Assembly (NCBI RefSeq): GCF_964275005.1
Contig: NC_092702.1
Span: 36,340,316 to 36,404,315 of the forward strand
Reading direction: 5' to 3'
DNA length: 64,000 nt
Origin: Diadema setosum
Taxonomy: Eukaryota > Echinodermata > Echinoidea > Diadematoida > Diadematidae
Shown here: one piece after another, positions 21,769 to 34,529 of the stretch
Layout: the number at the start of each line of letters is the position of its first letter
Numbering within the stretch: position 1 is the stretch's first letter
The notes under the pieces: generated by a model
Told to the model about the DNA's origin: nothing
Seen by the model: the letters and a program-made list of their open reading frames with translations, nothing else
Databases searched by the model: none
Program-made: the position numbers and the translations under genes

Positions 21769-23013
21769 ATGTTTTCCTCGAGGGAAGCTGTCCAGCAGAA
21801 TGCATTTGAACGGGAAATGTTTCGACAGCGAGAATTATTACTGCGGCGTGAACGGCAAACATGTAAGGAATCCCTGTCACTGAAGCAACGCCAATTTCTT
21901 GCAAAGAAGTCTAAGCTTCTTCTCGAATGTAAAAACTCCTTGGAAGAGCTGAATACAAGTTCATCTTCATCCTGTGGCAACAAGGAGCAGCACATCAGTG
22001 GTGAGTGCATAGAGCAGACCCAGAAGCGTACAAAAACATGTACCGGTAGTTGCAATGCAAACAAATGCGGCTGTGAAGGTATAAATCCCAGAGTGGAAAA
22101 CTCGAGCAGATCTATAGCTGAGCAAAGCATGGAAGCGTTCATTAGCTTGGAAAGTGTCACTGATGATACCATGAACTTGTTAAAGGGATCTGCTAAAAAA
22201 CAGAGACCTAAGAGTAAAAAGTTTTCAAGTGCAGTGCCTCAAGTAGAGTCGCCGTGCACTCCATTGCAGCCATACTGTAAGCCAAAGTCACCTACCAAAA
22301 GGAATGTTGTCATCAGGGCTGACTCTACAAAAGCTTCTAGTACTAGATCCAGGAGACCTCTCCCTGGACATGGGCATCAGGTGAGGGTAGAACCAGGGCT
22401 TCATTTAGATCCCAGTCAAAGCATCGAGATAACAAACTTCAGTCTTAGACCACAGCATGGGATGAAGAGTAGCTGTTCAAGTGACAAATTTATGGACAGC
22501 ACCCAGCGCAAAATCAAGGCTTTTCTTGATAAGACGTGTGCCGATGCTGTCCGGTCTCGTGCAGCTATAAGGCCAGCGGTCAGCATTAGTGACCTCGGGT
22601 CAGTGGATGAGCAGCAGATGCCGATGCCAATCCTAGTGGATGGTGTACTAGGACCAGAAGAGAGGAAGCGGCAGGTGAGCATGGTGTATCCCATGCGTAC
22701 TCCATCTCCCCGCCCCATTACCACTTCACATCCTCAAGGGACTGGAGACAGTTCTTACAGGACCCCCTGTAGTGAGTTCTGTAACAAACCAAGTTCACCA
22801 CTCAACCTTCCACCTATACTTTTGCCTCCAGTGCGGGAAAACCAGAAGTTTCAGCCCAAACATTCATGGATGAGACCCAGTGAGAACAGAGTGAACAAAC
22901 CAATTTCTGAGGAAGACTGGCGTTCTCTAAGAAAGTGTCGCTACTTGCGCATCCCAGAACCCCGTGGTGTAAGATTTAATCTAATGGATAATATTGAACA
23001 CATTTTCAAGTAA
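21769..23013 (+). CDS. Unrecognised single-exon protein, 414 aa
   Basis: I do not recognise the family. The start is the first ATG after an in-frame stop at 21697-21699 (an upstream GTG in the same frame is not needed). Residues about 1-60 are highly charged, rich in E, R, K and Q and probably helical or coiled coil (REMFRQRELLLRRERQTCK is typical with its neighbours). Residues about 60-320 are rich in S, P, T, K and R, with a basic cluster KKQRPKSKKF that could be a nuclear signal. A Cys cluster occurs near residue 90-105. The C-terminal about 50 residues (EEDWRSLRKCRYLRIPEP) look the most domain-like. No signal peptide or membrane segment. It is intact over 1.2 kb in an AT-rich region with frequent stops, and its codon use is gene-like, so it is very likely real. 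It could be an intronless gene or an expressed retrocopy; a short A-run follows the stop by about 20 bp. Confidence 0.75.
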   Translation: MFSSREAVQQNAFEREMFRQRELLLRRERQTCKESLSLKQRQFLAKKSKLLLECKNSLEELNTSSSSSCGNKEQHISGECIEQTQKRTKTCTGSCNANKCGCEGINPRVENSSRSIAEQSMEAFISLESVTDDTMNLLKGSAKKQRPKSKKFSSAVPQVESPCTPLQPYCKPKSPTKRNVVIRADSTKASSTRSRRPLPGHGHQVRVEPGLHLDPSQSIEITNFSLRPQHGMKSSCSSDKFMDSTQRKIKAFLDKTCADAVRSRAAIRPAVSISDLGSVDEQQMPMPILVDGVLGPEERKRQVSMVYPMRTPSPRPITTSHPQGTGDSSYRTPCSEFCNKPSSPLNLPPILLPPVRENQKFQPKHSWMRPSENRVNKPISEEDWRSLRKCRYLRIPEPRGVRFNLMDNIEHIFK

Positions 23014-25667
23014 CTTTTGCATTGAGAAACAAAAAAAAAAAAAAAGAAAAAGAGAAAATATGTGAATTACCATTCCAGTGGCCCATTATCTAGACAGAAC
23101 CCAGTCTTTAGTTCAGCTATTGTGTCACGTTTTCCTTTATCATTATCTGTAGTGAATGTATGATCTCATACTTAAAATACTAAGTATAATTTGAGTGTCA
23201 TTTTGATGATGAAAAAAAAAATCCATTATTCCTGTGCTAGAATCTTTATGAATTCTTAATTTCTGTGTAAAGTACTACATTACTGTATGGATGAGTGGCT
23301 GGATTCTGTGAATCAAGAATCATAGAATATTTTGCTCCTGGCTCCAGCTTTTGACATTTTCATGAGTAACAATTCAGTAGTTGTATATTTGTGTTGAAAT
23401 AGGTACTGGCTGAATCCAAAGCTTTTTTTTTTTTTTAATTATTATTGATTGGAAAATGAAATCATTTAAGTTTGTGGAACAATTTTAGCAAAAGGTATAA
23501 TATGTGTATAAAGTTTTAAATTTTCAGAGTAACAAATTAAGGGCAAAATTTTATGGATTTATGTTTGTAAGTTTTGTTAAATTGTTTTGTTCAAATGGCT
23601 TTCATGCATGCCTGCAGATACAGAAGGACTCAAGAAAAATGATTCCAATGCAAGGCTTTGAATATTACATGACTAGGTGATTACACACTTGTAACACACT
23701 TGTAATCAAATTTTGCACAGATATGGGCACAAGTTATGACGCATCTGTTGTAATAACGGATGAGGTAAAATATTTATATGCAAAGTGTACAAAATATATA
23801 AATCTTTTATAAATCATTTCAACTTTTAGTAAATTATACTACCAGATGTTCATGATAATGAGTAATGGTTGTCTTTGTTTTTTTTCATGATTCAAAACAA
23901 GAAGCATGTAAATGATCTTACAAAAATAGAACATTGTATTACATTTAATTTAACCGAAGAGTAAGACAAGCATTGTGTGTTTTTCCAGTACAAAATGTTA
24001 CATATGTACCTAAAAACCTATGGTTTCGTATTTCCCATGTACTTCCCACTGTGGCTTGAAAGAAGGAAAAAAACACCCATGGCTGCTCTGTCAAAATGAA
24101 CTGATAGTCAGAGTTTAATATTTTCAACAAAGAAGCCACGTTTTCTAAGAACACTTTTTCTTTTTCTGTGCAACTATCATAATCGATGTGATTACATTGC
24201 AAGGAGTTTATTTCATTAAAAATACACCTTTTGGTTTACTTGCCATGGTTACCATTTTCTAAAACTTTCATGGAGACTTTGCAGTTTATTGTTGAAATTA
24301 AGCCATTTAATGTAGACAGTTTCAGTTCAGTAGTTCAATTTTGGTCCATTCTTGCTATTACTATATATGCTGCATGGTGCTGATTTTAGTTTTATTGAAC
24401 AGTACTTATTAATGATATACACTGTAGTACCAGACACCTTAGGGACCTTTTGAAACCTTAGATAGTGTCTTAAGTGATATTTTAAAGTTATTGCACAGTT
24501 TCAAAGAGAGTGTTGAAAGCCTAGGTCAGCAATGTTTGTCTAATTGAATTGGTCACTAGCAGTATGCAGACGAGTAACTTTATACTTGCCATTGTATTTC
24601 AAAAGTCTTGCCAAGCACTAACCTAAAGGCGGGTACTCTCTATGGAAGGAATTCAACCTTGAATTCCGATGGTTATTGGAGAAGTATGATGCATATTGTA
24701 TACTAATTATTACTTGAATGATTATACAAATTTACTGTTGAATCAAGTATTAAGCATTTGACTAACTTTCCTTAAGGTTGAATTATAGACTTCCCATATA
24801 TATATGTTGCTTTTAATGAAGCTGTGGAATCTGTAGTTTTGCAGCAATAAGTAGGCATGATGTTTATATACTGCCATTTTTAAAGACATCACTGCTATGC
24901 TAACCGAAGAGCAGAGTAGAACCGCTCCGTCCCCAGTGTAGGGAATAGGAAAACAAATAAACAAACGAAGCATGTTAGAAATTCAATTTTGATTGATGAT
25001 ATCACTCAATGTGGGGATTTCACATGTCCTTTTGATTCATGTATAGCTGGTCCTTTAAATTTGATAATGTACCTTATACCTATTGCCAGTCTAAGTTCAA
25101 CGTCAGTACGTTATGACTATACTGGTTTCACTTGATTCGTTAATGTAAAAACGTCTTAGTTATTGACAATCAGTGACATTGTTGATTGATAAACAATGAA
25201 AAGGAAAATAAAAAAGAAGGGCATCAGGTCAACGATAGATTGTGGAAAATTGCATTTTGAGTTTTGTGAACAATGGACATTCTCTCATGCCTGTGGCAAA
25301 ATGATTATCATACCTCCGTTATACAGTGATTTTTTATCTGCTTAAGAGTAATTATCAATTAAAATGAAATTGTTCAAAATGTTATTCCAACTATTGTCTA
25401 CATAATGGTATGTAAGCTAATAAGACTTATGATGAGTTTAATTATGAACAGTTCTCTTTGATAGTGGAAGGTGAATTACATATATTGAGTTTGTCAATAT
25501 CCCGAATTGCGAGATTTTTGCAAATTTTACTCCAACACCTCTTGTGTTATATAACAATTACCATGCTTACAAACCTTAACATTGTTGTCCAAATGTCTAT
25601 ACATACTGCGCGACAAACTTGAATCAATACCGACTCTCTTTTTTATATCCGTTTACAAGAAAACATT

Positions 25668-25701
<34 letters not shown>

Positions 25702-26858
25702 TGTGTTGTGTGTTTAGTCTTTCTAGTGGGCAATATAGTTTATTATTGTAGCAATGACCCGCCCGAAGCGTACTCTGTGTCATCATTATTTGTGGATTTC
25801 ATCTGATTGAATCGCATATACAATATGCTTGGTACATAGTACATTCTCCGCCGCAGCCCCGAAACTATAAATGCTGTGAACAATAGACAGCCTTTCGCGA
25901 AAATAGAAGTTCAGTATGTATACCGACAGAGCAAGAAAGTTACAACATCCCCGTTGTTTTGGGGTGTGATCCCGCGGGTCCAGGGTTACGAAAACAACGT
26001 ATACGTGTAGTTTATCATACCGATTTTCGGTTTCATTATATGAATGCAGGCGACACCGTGTTTTGATAGCGAAACAAAGATAGCGAGTCATTCACCCTTA
26101 AGATGCCCGTAATATTTTTTTTTTCTTCTGTTGATTGACGGCACAGATGGAGAGAAATCGACTCGTATCTACTCGAGTTTCGCAGATTGAACTTTGGATT
26201 GTATGTCAAAGGTCACATATTGCCACACCCATTGACATGAGAGGCTCACTCCTAAAGCGGTGGCGAGAGGAATGGAAGTATGCCTTGTCCTTCCTGCATG
26301 TATTATGTACCAATTCGTATATATAAGTACATTGTCAACTCTTGACTCGTTCACTTTTATATTTTCGACCAGTCGTATTCAACACTTGGGGAGAGTTTCA
26401 ACGAATATAAAGAACAGGTATTGCCTATTATACCCCCTCCACCGCGAACCTCTTAGAAAGAGTTATAAAATATGATTTTGTGTTATATAGGCCCTACATA
26501 ATACCCATATTATAATGTGAAACAGTTCGCGAGGCACATAATATTACACATAACTTATTTTAAGAGGTTTAACCTGAAAGAAATACTGGTTATTGAGGTG
26601 AACGTCTTCGAAATTATACACTTTTATGTTACTTGTTCGCTCTGTTGAGTGCATGGAAATAAACGATTTCCATCAGTTTCCAAAACAACACGAACTTTTC
26701 ATGAATATTGCAAACCTGCTCTGTGTTCCTAGTCTGCGTCTATAAGTCGAAAAGATGTTGTGTAGTTGACGTTTAGTATACGTTTGTCACTATACTAGTA
26801 TATAAGATGCTCCTCGGATCACATGGTTTATATCATTTTTTTTTTTTTTTTTTTTTTT
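23014..26858. other. Long gene-free stretch with (GT)n
   Basis: A-rich run just after the gene at 23031-23045, then AT-rich DNA that may include a long 3' untranslated region. A (GT)n tract lies at 25669-25712. I see no exon, RNA gene or delimited transposon. Confidence 0.45.
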
Positions 26859-27846
26859 AATGCCTCCGCCACGAAGTGTCGCCGGAGGCATCCCGGGTTG
26901 TCCGTCCGTCCTTAATCAATTTTGTGGACAGTGTAACTAAAAACCGTTTGAGGTATCCTAATGAAACTTGGCGTGTGATGAGTGGGCGAAATTGTGCCTA
27001 TCAACTTTTGGGTGTACATGCTGAAGGTAGTAATTAAAAAGGTGAGTAATGTTAAAATTTCACTTTTTTCTCCATATCTCGTAAATGGTTCAAGGGCTCT
27101 TCGTGGAGCTTAGTACATGAAGCCTATGCATGTATACTGACCAACAGTGATTATAGGGAATATGGGGGTCATGGGTCAAAGGCTATGGGTCAAAGATCAA
27201 GGTCGGCTCAAAATTTCACTACTTCCCTCATATTTATGCACGCCTGCAGGATTTTTCTTGAAACTTAGTATACACATGTACAATGTATTACCCAATAGAG
27301 ATTATCTGGGAAGTTTTTTGCCAAAAGTTCAAAGGTCAAGTGAAAGCGCTAAATTTCATTTCCGTCTCTTCTCGAAGACTCGAAGTATCATCATGAAACT
27401 TAATGCATTTATGCATGTTTTACGTGACAGTGATTCTCTGAGGAATTTTAGGATCATAGGGTCAAAGGTCAAGGGTCAAAGGCTGGGTTAAAATGCTAAA
27501 ATTTTACTATCTAATACTGACATTATACTTTTTCTTCATAACTTGAAAATTACTCAATGCATAAACGTATAAAAGGGTCAAAAGTCAAGTAAAAATCCTC
27601 AAATTCCCAAATACCTGCACTCTTACTTACAGCCAGTAGGTCTATAGCCATCACCCAATTAAACCTAGTTCAAGTAAAGTGAACATTCAACACATTATTG
27701 TAACAAACCTGTCATTTTAATATTTTAATAATAACGAAATATGTGAAACTGTCATCACACATTGTTAAGACATTGTCAGACCTACCAGAACCATGCATTA
27801 TGGCGGAGGCTATAGGCCTACCAGTCGCCATAGCGACATTTCTAGT
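26859..27846 (+). mobile_element. HINE-like rolling-circle element, GCCTCCGCC family, copy C
   Basis: Starts after a long T-run with ATGCCTCCGCCACG and a hairpin to GCCGGAGGCAT, with only two GTCC units. The body has AGGTCA-like repeats. It ends with TATGGCGGAGGC, hairpin GTCGC-cata-GCGAC, CTAG and a T-run. Shorter than copy B by internal deletion. Confidence 0.8.
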
Positions 27847-28664
27847 TTTTCCTGTTAACTAAACCTTGAATAGAAGAACTCTTCCAAAGCGAAACGTATG
27901 GGCATTTCATACTCGCGTCTATAAATAAGGTGGAGAGCGAGAAGCACGACCGTCCTTTTGTTGTATGACACCAAATCCCATCAACATTTTCCGATTTGAT
28001 TATGACTTGGTCAGCATTGCTTTCAGTTGCTGTAAAGTGAGCAGTCTGTATGGGATAACTGCTCTGACTACAATCGGCAGTATAACTGCATCATGAACGT
28101 TTTGGATAGTGTATACTGTATGAGTGTTGCATATAATTAATATACCTGCTAAGATTATCTACAAAAATGTTTATATTTTAATGCACAAACAGAGGGAAAA
28201 GTGTATGACGCGTTCAATAAACTGATGACATCACGGTAAAAACATGAACATCATTTTTAACATTCGCTGCTCTTCTATACTATACATTATTTTTGTTAAT
28301 CTCAGAGTCAACTCGAACGTGTTTTTGAATTGTATTTTAAGAATACAGTTTAATAACAAGTCAAAGGAGAACAAGATCATGAAGAAGAAAAAGGAGGAGC
28401 ACGTAAACAATTATAATGATTAACAATATTCTATAATCATAAAATATTACTTCCTTGCTTTGTATTTTACTATATCAGTCTTCTTTTCTTTCATTTCACG
28501 AAGGTAATTAGATGTCAACAAAAATTGAGAAAGCATCGTATAAACAATCTCTTCAATCCTTGTGCCCATAGTGCCGGACTGTTTGTGATGCCCAGAATGC
28601 TCGATATGTACAATGTATAGGTGCAATTTTGTAGAACATTGCTGTAACTTTGACGCTATCAAAT
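27847..28664. other. Intergenic, nothing recognised
   Basis: AT-rich; no exon or repeat that can be delimited. Confidence 0.4.
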
Positions 28665-28815
28665 TTTCATGCCTCCGCCACGAAGTGATGCCGCCGGAGA
28701 CAAAAGGGCCTACATGTACAGTGTATTTTCGTGTCGTCTTTGCGTCCATAACCGATTTTCAAGACAGAACCGTTTACAATATCCAAATGAAATGTGGCAT
28801 TAGTATCAATCAATG
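28665..28815 (+). mobile_element. GCCTCCGCC-family HINE fragment
   Basis: Has the 5' hairpin (ATGCCTCCGCCACGAAGTG) and some matching body, then stops matching. No 3' hairpin. A truncated, old copy. Confidence 0.55.
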
Positions 28816-28925
28816 TAGGGTTTAGCTTCGGAAGGACGCTCTTATTAAGAGTCGTGTTTGTATTATTCATGAAGTCAACTCGACTATGTTTTTAATTGCA
28901 TTTTAAGAAGACAGTGTGAACAATG

Positions 28926-29099
28926 CAGGGGCGGATCCAGGAACTCTGTAAAGGGGGGGGGGGGCAACTAATATTTCTGGTACTACTTCCGGGTTTCATT
29001 TTATTTTTTCTTCATCATTTCTTTTATTTTCAACAAAAAATAAAGGGGGAGGGGGCGTGCGCCGGGTGCGCTCCCCCCTCCCCCCTGGATCAGCCACTG
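28926..29099. mobile_element. CAGGGGCGGATC-family MITE, copy 3 (174 bp)
   Basis: Left end CAGGGGCGGATCCAGG, right end CCTGGATCAGCCACTG, flanked by CAATG on both sides (28921-28925 and 29100-29104). Confidence 0.8.
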
Positions 29100-29104
29100 C
29101 AATG

Positions 29105-29770
29105 TGAAAATGAATGAAAAGAGGAAACAAGATCAAGAAGAGGGAAGAGGCACCCCCCCCCACACACACACACACACTGAAAAACGTTCCGCGGCCCCTG
29201 AACTTTAATACTGTAGTTGCTTTGTAGGGGCCGTTTCTGTTTTGAAAAAAAAAAAGAAAAAAAAAAACCAAACCCCCCCCCAAAAAAAAACAAAAAAACA
29301 AAACAAAACAAAAACAACTCCACCAAGGACGACGGAGATGTAGGCTCCTAAGTAAATTTATGACAAAAGACTACTACCTTACGATAACGATACGGTTCAA
29401 AAAGAAGAAAGGAAGCTTTAGCGATTCTTGAAATAAGATAGAATACCGATTCTTGAGATAGGAACACAATTTAAACGAATACAATGTACAAAAGACGTAC
29501 ATTTGTACTTATTTCACGGCAAAATATCAGCATTATTTCATGATGAAATCAGAAGTCCGTAGGTAGTAGGACCGACAGGTACCAAGTACAAATATCAGAT
29601 TTTTTTTCTCCCAGGTAATGATATGAACATAATAAAACGCTTTACAGTACAAACCGTATTTCTGTGTCTAGTCGGGAAGCTCGGGCAGCAAAAACAGCGA
29701 CACATAGAACATAATATTGTAGAACTGTCTGTCAAAATCCCCAGGGCCCTATCCACTGTGTATGTGGCAT
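29105..29770. other. Intergenic; A-, C- and CA-rich tracts
   Basis: C-run and (CA)n at 29151-29176, then A/C-rich low complexity to about 29315. The last about 100 bp (from 29650) are the original upstream flank of UNG before the large element inserted. Confidence 0.45.
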
Positions 29771-29779
29771 GGAATTACG

Positions 29780-30425
29780 GATCCGGGCTAACTCGGCCCA
29801 CGGGACAACTCGTCCCACCCGTCGAGGGTGGGCCGAGTTGTCCCACCCGTTGGTATCGATAGTGATCGTGAGCGCTTGTCTGTGTTTGAGGTTATTTTGT
29901 CTTTGTGACGTCTTTTTTAACCGTGACTTTTATGGAATTGTGCTCAGTGGTTTCTTTAAAGAATATTTGCCAACTTTTTGGGGATACAACGACGTAAAAA
30001 TGAAATTTCAGACGTTTTTATCGCGGTTCGCAATCCCCATAGGTTCACGTTCATTTCGCGCGGTGGGCTAACTCGGCCCAGCTAAGTTTTGACTGTTGTT
30101 TTGTCAGTAAATCTCCGTAAAACTATCCATTTTATCATGTATGAAGGTGTATTCAGGGTACCTTCAACTAATTTCATCTTCGAGGGAATTTAATTTTGCG
30201 CATGTTTGGGGAAATATTGGATATTTGTTCGCATGATTTCATCTTTGCCGTATCCGCACCGCACCGGTCTCGCCACCAGCAGCTCGCTCACACATCACAG
30301 TGGCATAGCTGAGCAGCGCCATGCCCATGCCTACTCTCGGGGTGGTACGGCGGCGCGGGGCACCCGCGCGAACGGCACAGAGGGAGCAGCCAGCCACTCC
30401 GTAAACGTCGCTACGGATACGGGCG
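29780..30425 (+). repeat. Left inverted terminal arm
   Basis: Pairs with the right arm over its length apart from small indels (for example near 29905-29960 and in the GC-rich inner part). The inner about 200 bp are GC- and CpG-rich, unlike the core, and give spurious open frames. Confidence 0.8.
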
Positions 30426-31152
30426 GTGGTTGAAATTGGAGGAAAAGGCGTTATCTGCTGCACTTCCCAATTTTCTCGCGTGAGTACTAAATTCTATGCA
30501 GTAGTCAGTTGCCATTTTCCTATCCATTGTCTTGAACTTTGAGCTGAGAGCTACATAGAGGGAGCAACTTGTTTCAACTCAACTGTGTTTTTTGCTGCAA
30601 CGTTGCGTGAATTGGGCTGAGCTGGTGTGCTACCGCCAGCCAATGCCAAGGTGAAAGGGCAAGGTTTCTGCTAAAGGCTGGGCATATAGGGGTTGCCTGA
30701 CTCTTTTTTTTTTCTGATTTTTTTTTTGTCTTTTATTTTTGTCTTATTTTTTTTTCCAGGATGACTCAATAATATGTATTCCAACCTCATGCAGTTTGTA
30801 GTTGTCATTTTGCTGTTTTTCTGTCTATCCCCCAGCATCAACGTTATTATTATTATTAATGATTGATAATGAATAAAAAAAAAAACACACACACATAAAA
30901 TAACAATTTGGATGCATGCTGTATTGTTGGCAATTATCACGTGACTCAGATGACACTATTAGCTATGTTGGGACACTGCTCCTTAATTTACGAATATGTA
31001 ACATTTGTGAAATAATACGAGTTTTAATATGTGAAAATGTCACCTTTTTGTGTCTGAAATGATTTACTAGTACTATGGTGAAGTCTGTTTTCAAAGTGAT
31101 ATTTATTCAATGTACTATGATTGCTAACAGAAATACTGTTGTTACTGCTAAT

Positions 31153-31251
31153 GATTGACAAATTGCCCTACACGTACATCGATATAAATGTTTATGTAAA
31201 TATGATTTATAGAGATAATTATTGACATCGATGTAGGGCAATTTGTCAATC
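31153..31251. repeat. Small hairpin nested in the element core
   Basis: GATTGACAAATTGCCCTACA on the left pairs with TGTAGGGCAATTTGTCAATC on the right, around an ATCGAT-flanked AT-rich loop. Probably a tiny MITE inserted in the core. Confidence 0.65.
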
Positions 31252-33709
31252 ACTTGCATTAAAAAACATCTATGTAGCAACCTAACTTATCACTTTATCA
31301 TTGAATTGTCATATAGATTGCACCTTGCTGCTAACAATGAATACTATTGGCCCTGAAATTAATTTTACATTAGTACATGTATGTTCTTTCTTTCTTTTAC
31401 ACCCAAGTACCAGGTATTACTTCTGTGGCAGGATAGACCAGTAAACTCTGTGGTATTGAATTGCATGCAGACTTGTGCAGGATGGATACTGCTAGTAGTA
31501 GTAGGGCCTGGTAGGGGAAAATATGACCAGGTAAGCTCTGAGATTGTACTCTAGTACTAGTTTTGGAACTACATTGCATTAAAGATCAAAAGTGGGATTT
31601 TTTTTTTTTTTTTTTGGTAACACCTAGAACTTTCGACAAAGCTTAACATTTGCTAATTAAATATTTCACATTTTTTCTTACCTGCGCCTAAGATTGTATT
31701 ATGATGGCCTGTAGGCCCACGGTAAGACAGCAAACTTGAATTTGTTGAGCTTCTTGGCTATTTCATTCTTTTCAATCTCAGATCATTATATTTTGTTCAG
31801 TTTGTAATTGTATAGGTTCATAGGTTGACACACATTCTCATTGACCAGTATGCTGTTTCTTTTTATCGCCCTCATTCCTTTCCCATTCATGTGTTCATCC
31901 CTTTCACACCACACCTACTCTTTTCTTTTACATTGGGATGTTCGACAGTGACATAGAAAAAGAAGAAATAAGTTCTCACCTCAGCTTGTTGACACCTTCA
32001 TCCAGTTTATTTTCATTTGTAGTCATAGTGAGTTGGATTTTTACATTTTAGTTGGTCTAGAGCTTCCATTCCTGTTACTCTCAATTTCAATTTCAATTTA
32101 CATGTATTTTCATATTTCTCATGAAAATAGTACAGAAAAAATAAAAATGTACAGCAGTCTGTCTCAGCGTGAAGTCAAAGGTGAGTTTAGAATTGGGCTA
32201 TGGTACTAGAAATATGATGGGGCCTATACATACCAGCAAGTTTGTTCAGCTGCAACTTATACATGGAGAATAAGCTCATCAGGAGTCACATTCCAGCAGG
32301 GCTCCTACTTAGAACCAGACTGTGTGACCATGGTAACCGGCAAGCTGCCACGTACAAGAATTCTGAAATCGGGTACAATAATGAAGGACTTGTGGAATGT
32401 AACAGGCAGGCTGATCAATACCTGCATTCCTGGTTAGGATCCCTCCGGAGTAGAAGAATAGACAAGGAAAAAAAGCAACAAGTTTACTACCAGGTACCCG
32501 GTATTATTTCAAGTCAAATGAGAATGTTCTGTTATTCAAGAAAAAAAAAATAGAGAGGAAATAATAAAGTAATAGATGTTAAAATGACAAAACAAAACAA
32601 AACATACTTTACATGCTCACATTAATATTATTCAACATTTGCTGTGATCTTGCAGTCTTGGAAAGAGCAGTACCGGTACATTGTAATCAAGGGCAGGCAG
32701 GGCAACAATCGAAAGGATGCAATGGCCACAAAACAACAGATTCTTTTGTGAAGGAAGATGAGAGCTTATATGCATGACCTTACCAATGCCTACCAGTGCA
32801 TGTTGTAATGTTTCTTTTGTGACCCTGCATGACTGCAAATTATGTAACACTTTGAGTACCGTGCTTGAGAAGGAAGACCATTTGAGAAGCTATTCATCTT
32901 TGCTGCTTGAAAAAAAAAAAAAAAAAAATGTGCATGAATTCAACAGTATGAGTGCAGGACAAGCAAGGATTTGAGAATTTTATAATCAGCCTTGTTTTGA
33001 ACAAATAAATAAAAATGTAAAGGATTAACACATATAACAGGGCTAAGGCATGGAAAAGATTAAGAAATGAAGTCCAAGTTTGGTTCAATAGATCATCACA
33101 GTATACATAACATAGCTAGAGGGAGAGAGAGATATACACTGTATATACAGTACATATATAAAAAGAAAATTACAAAAAAGAAAAAGAACTTGACGGTTGG
33201 CCATTATCGTGCAGGTACAGGTGGCAGAGGATTTTTCTCTTGAATTAGGGTAAGGATTCCCATGGCAAAAATGGCAATGTCATCGAAACAAAAACAATTC
33301 CTTTTTATTTTTGAAAGTACACACAAAAGGTAGGCCCTACAATCATAACTAAGGCCAATCTAGCTAGCACTACATTTCATTACCGGTTTCATGATATCAA
33401 CCATTCAACCAAACCATCCATATCTACAGGCCAAATAACTGACCACTGGATATCAAACAATTTATTAATTTCCACGGTAATGCCCATAAACAGACTCACC
33501 CCTTTGACTTTTGCTTGCTTGTTTTTATTAAGAAAAAAGGTAACATTTATTGGACAGAAATAACTTTTGAGTAGAACGCAGATCTATACATAAAATCAGC
33601 AACAACAACAGCAACAACAAAACATTTAAGAGTTAAAATCAAATGCATATAATGACCTTCATGTAGTTCACATCGAATGATCTGCTACATAATTTGATTT
33701 CTTCTCTAT

Positions 33710-34351
33710 TGGGGATACGGGTACGGAGTGGCCGGCTGCTCCCTCTGCCGCTCGCGCCCCACGCGCAGCGCCCCGCCGCCGCGCCTCCCCGAGTGGGCAT
33801 GGCGCTGCCAGCTCAGCTCTGCCACTGTGTGTGTGAGCGAGCTGCAGTGGCGAGACCGGTGCGGTGCGGACACGGCAAAGATGAAATCATGCAAACAAAT
33901 ATCCATCATTTCACCAAACATGTGCAAAATTAAATTCCCTCGAAGATGAAATTAGTTGAAGGAACCCTGAATACACCTTCATACATGATAAAATTGACAG
34001 TTTTACGGAGATTTACTGACAAAACAACAGCCAAAGCTTAGCTGGGCCGAGTTAGCCCACCGCGCGAAATGAACGTGAACCTATGGGGATCGCGAACCGC
34101 GATAAAAACGTCTGAAATTTCATTTTTACGTCGTTGTATCCCCCAAAAGTTGGCAGATATTCTCTAGGCCCTACAGAAACCACTGAGCACAATTCCATAA
34201 AAATTACGGTTAGAAAATACGTCATAAAGACGAAATAAACTCAAACACAAACGAGCGCTCACGATCACTATCGATACCAACGGGTGGGACAACTCGGCCC
34301 ACCCTCGACGGGTGGGACGAGATGTCCCGTGGGCCGAGTTAGCCCGACCCC
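33710..34351 (-). repeat. Right inverted terminal arm
   Basis: Inverted partner of the left arm. Ends 97 bp before the UNG start codon. Confidence 0.8.
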
Positions 34352-34358
34352 GGAATTA

Positions 34359-34367
34359 CGCATGCGC
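34359..34367. promoter_or_regulatory. NRF1-like site in the UNG promoter
   Basis: CGCATGCGC is one base short of the palindromic NRF1 core. It straddles the junction between the target duplication and the original flank, 82 bp before the UNG start codon, in CpG-rich DNA. Role inferred only. Confidence 0.35.
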
Positions 34368-34448
34368 TTTGGTGTGAGCAAGGCGCGCGCGCGCTTTTGA
34401 GTTCCCCGGCAAGGTACAATCTGGGACAAAAGCATCACGAACATCATC

Positions 34449-34529
34449 ATGCTTGGACAAGCGAAGATATCAGCCTTTTTCAGCCCAGTACAGGCGAAGA
34501 GACCACTTTCGAACATTTGTAATGTGAAG
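34449..34529 (+). CDS. UNG: UNG exon 1 (PCNA-binding N-terminus)
   Basis: 27 codons, [11 protein letters not shown]... to NVK, then donor GTATGG in phase 0. Too short to stand out as an open frame; found by the PIP-box match to UNG2. Confidence 0.85.

Larger units (their letters stand above)
29780..34351. mobile_element. 4.57-kb element with ~645-bp inverted ends and 9-bp target duplication (MULE-like)
   Basis: Both ends read inward as GGGCTAACTCGGCCCACGGG. The inverted arms run about 29780-30425 and 33710-34351 at high similarity. Both flanks carry GGAATTACG (29771-29779 and 34352-34360). Long inverted ends with a 9-bp duplication is the pattern of Mutator-like elements. An 8-bp (hAT-size) reading is possible because of a shared G. 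The 3.3-kb core has no transposase or other recognisable protein, so it is non-autonomous. Within the arms the block GGGCTAACTCGGCCC recurs (about 29784 and 30064, and mirrored at 34036 and 34332), which may be binding sites for a transposase. It lies directly against the UNG promoter. Confidence 0.8.

Noticed and set aside
32242-32553. 103-codon open frame in the core of the 4.57-kb element
   Set aside because: Composition and context are not gene-like, there is no transposase motif, and it ends in a lysine run from an A-tract.
29780-34351. Polinton or other large virus-like element, because of the long inverted ends
   Set aside because: Far too short, with no capsid, polymerase or integrase coding and a 9-bp rather than 6-bp duplication.
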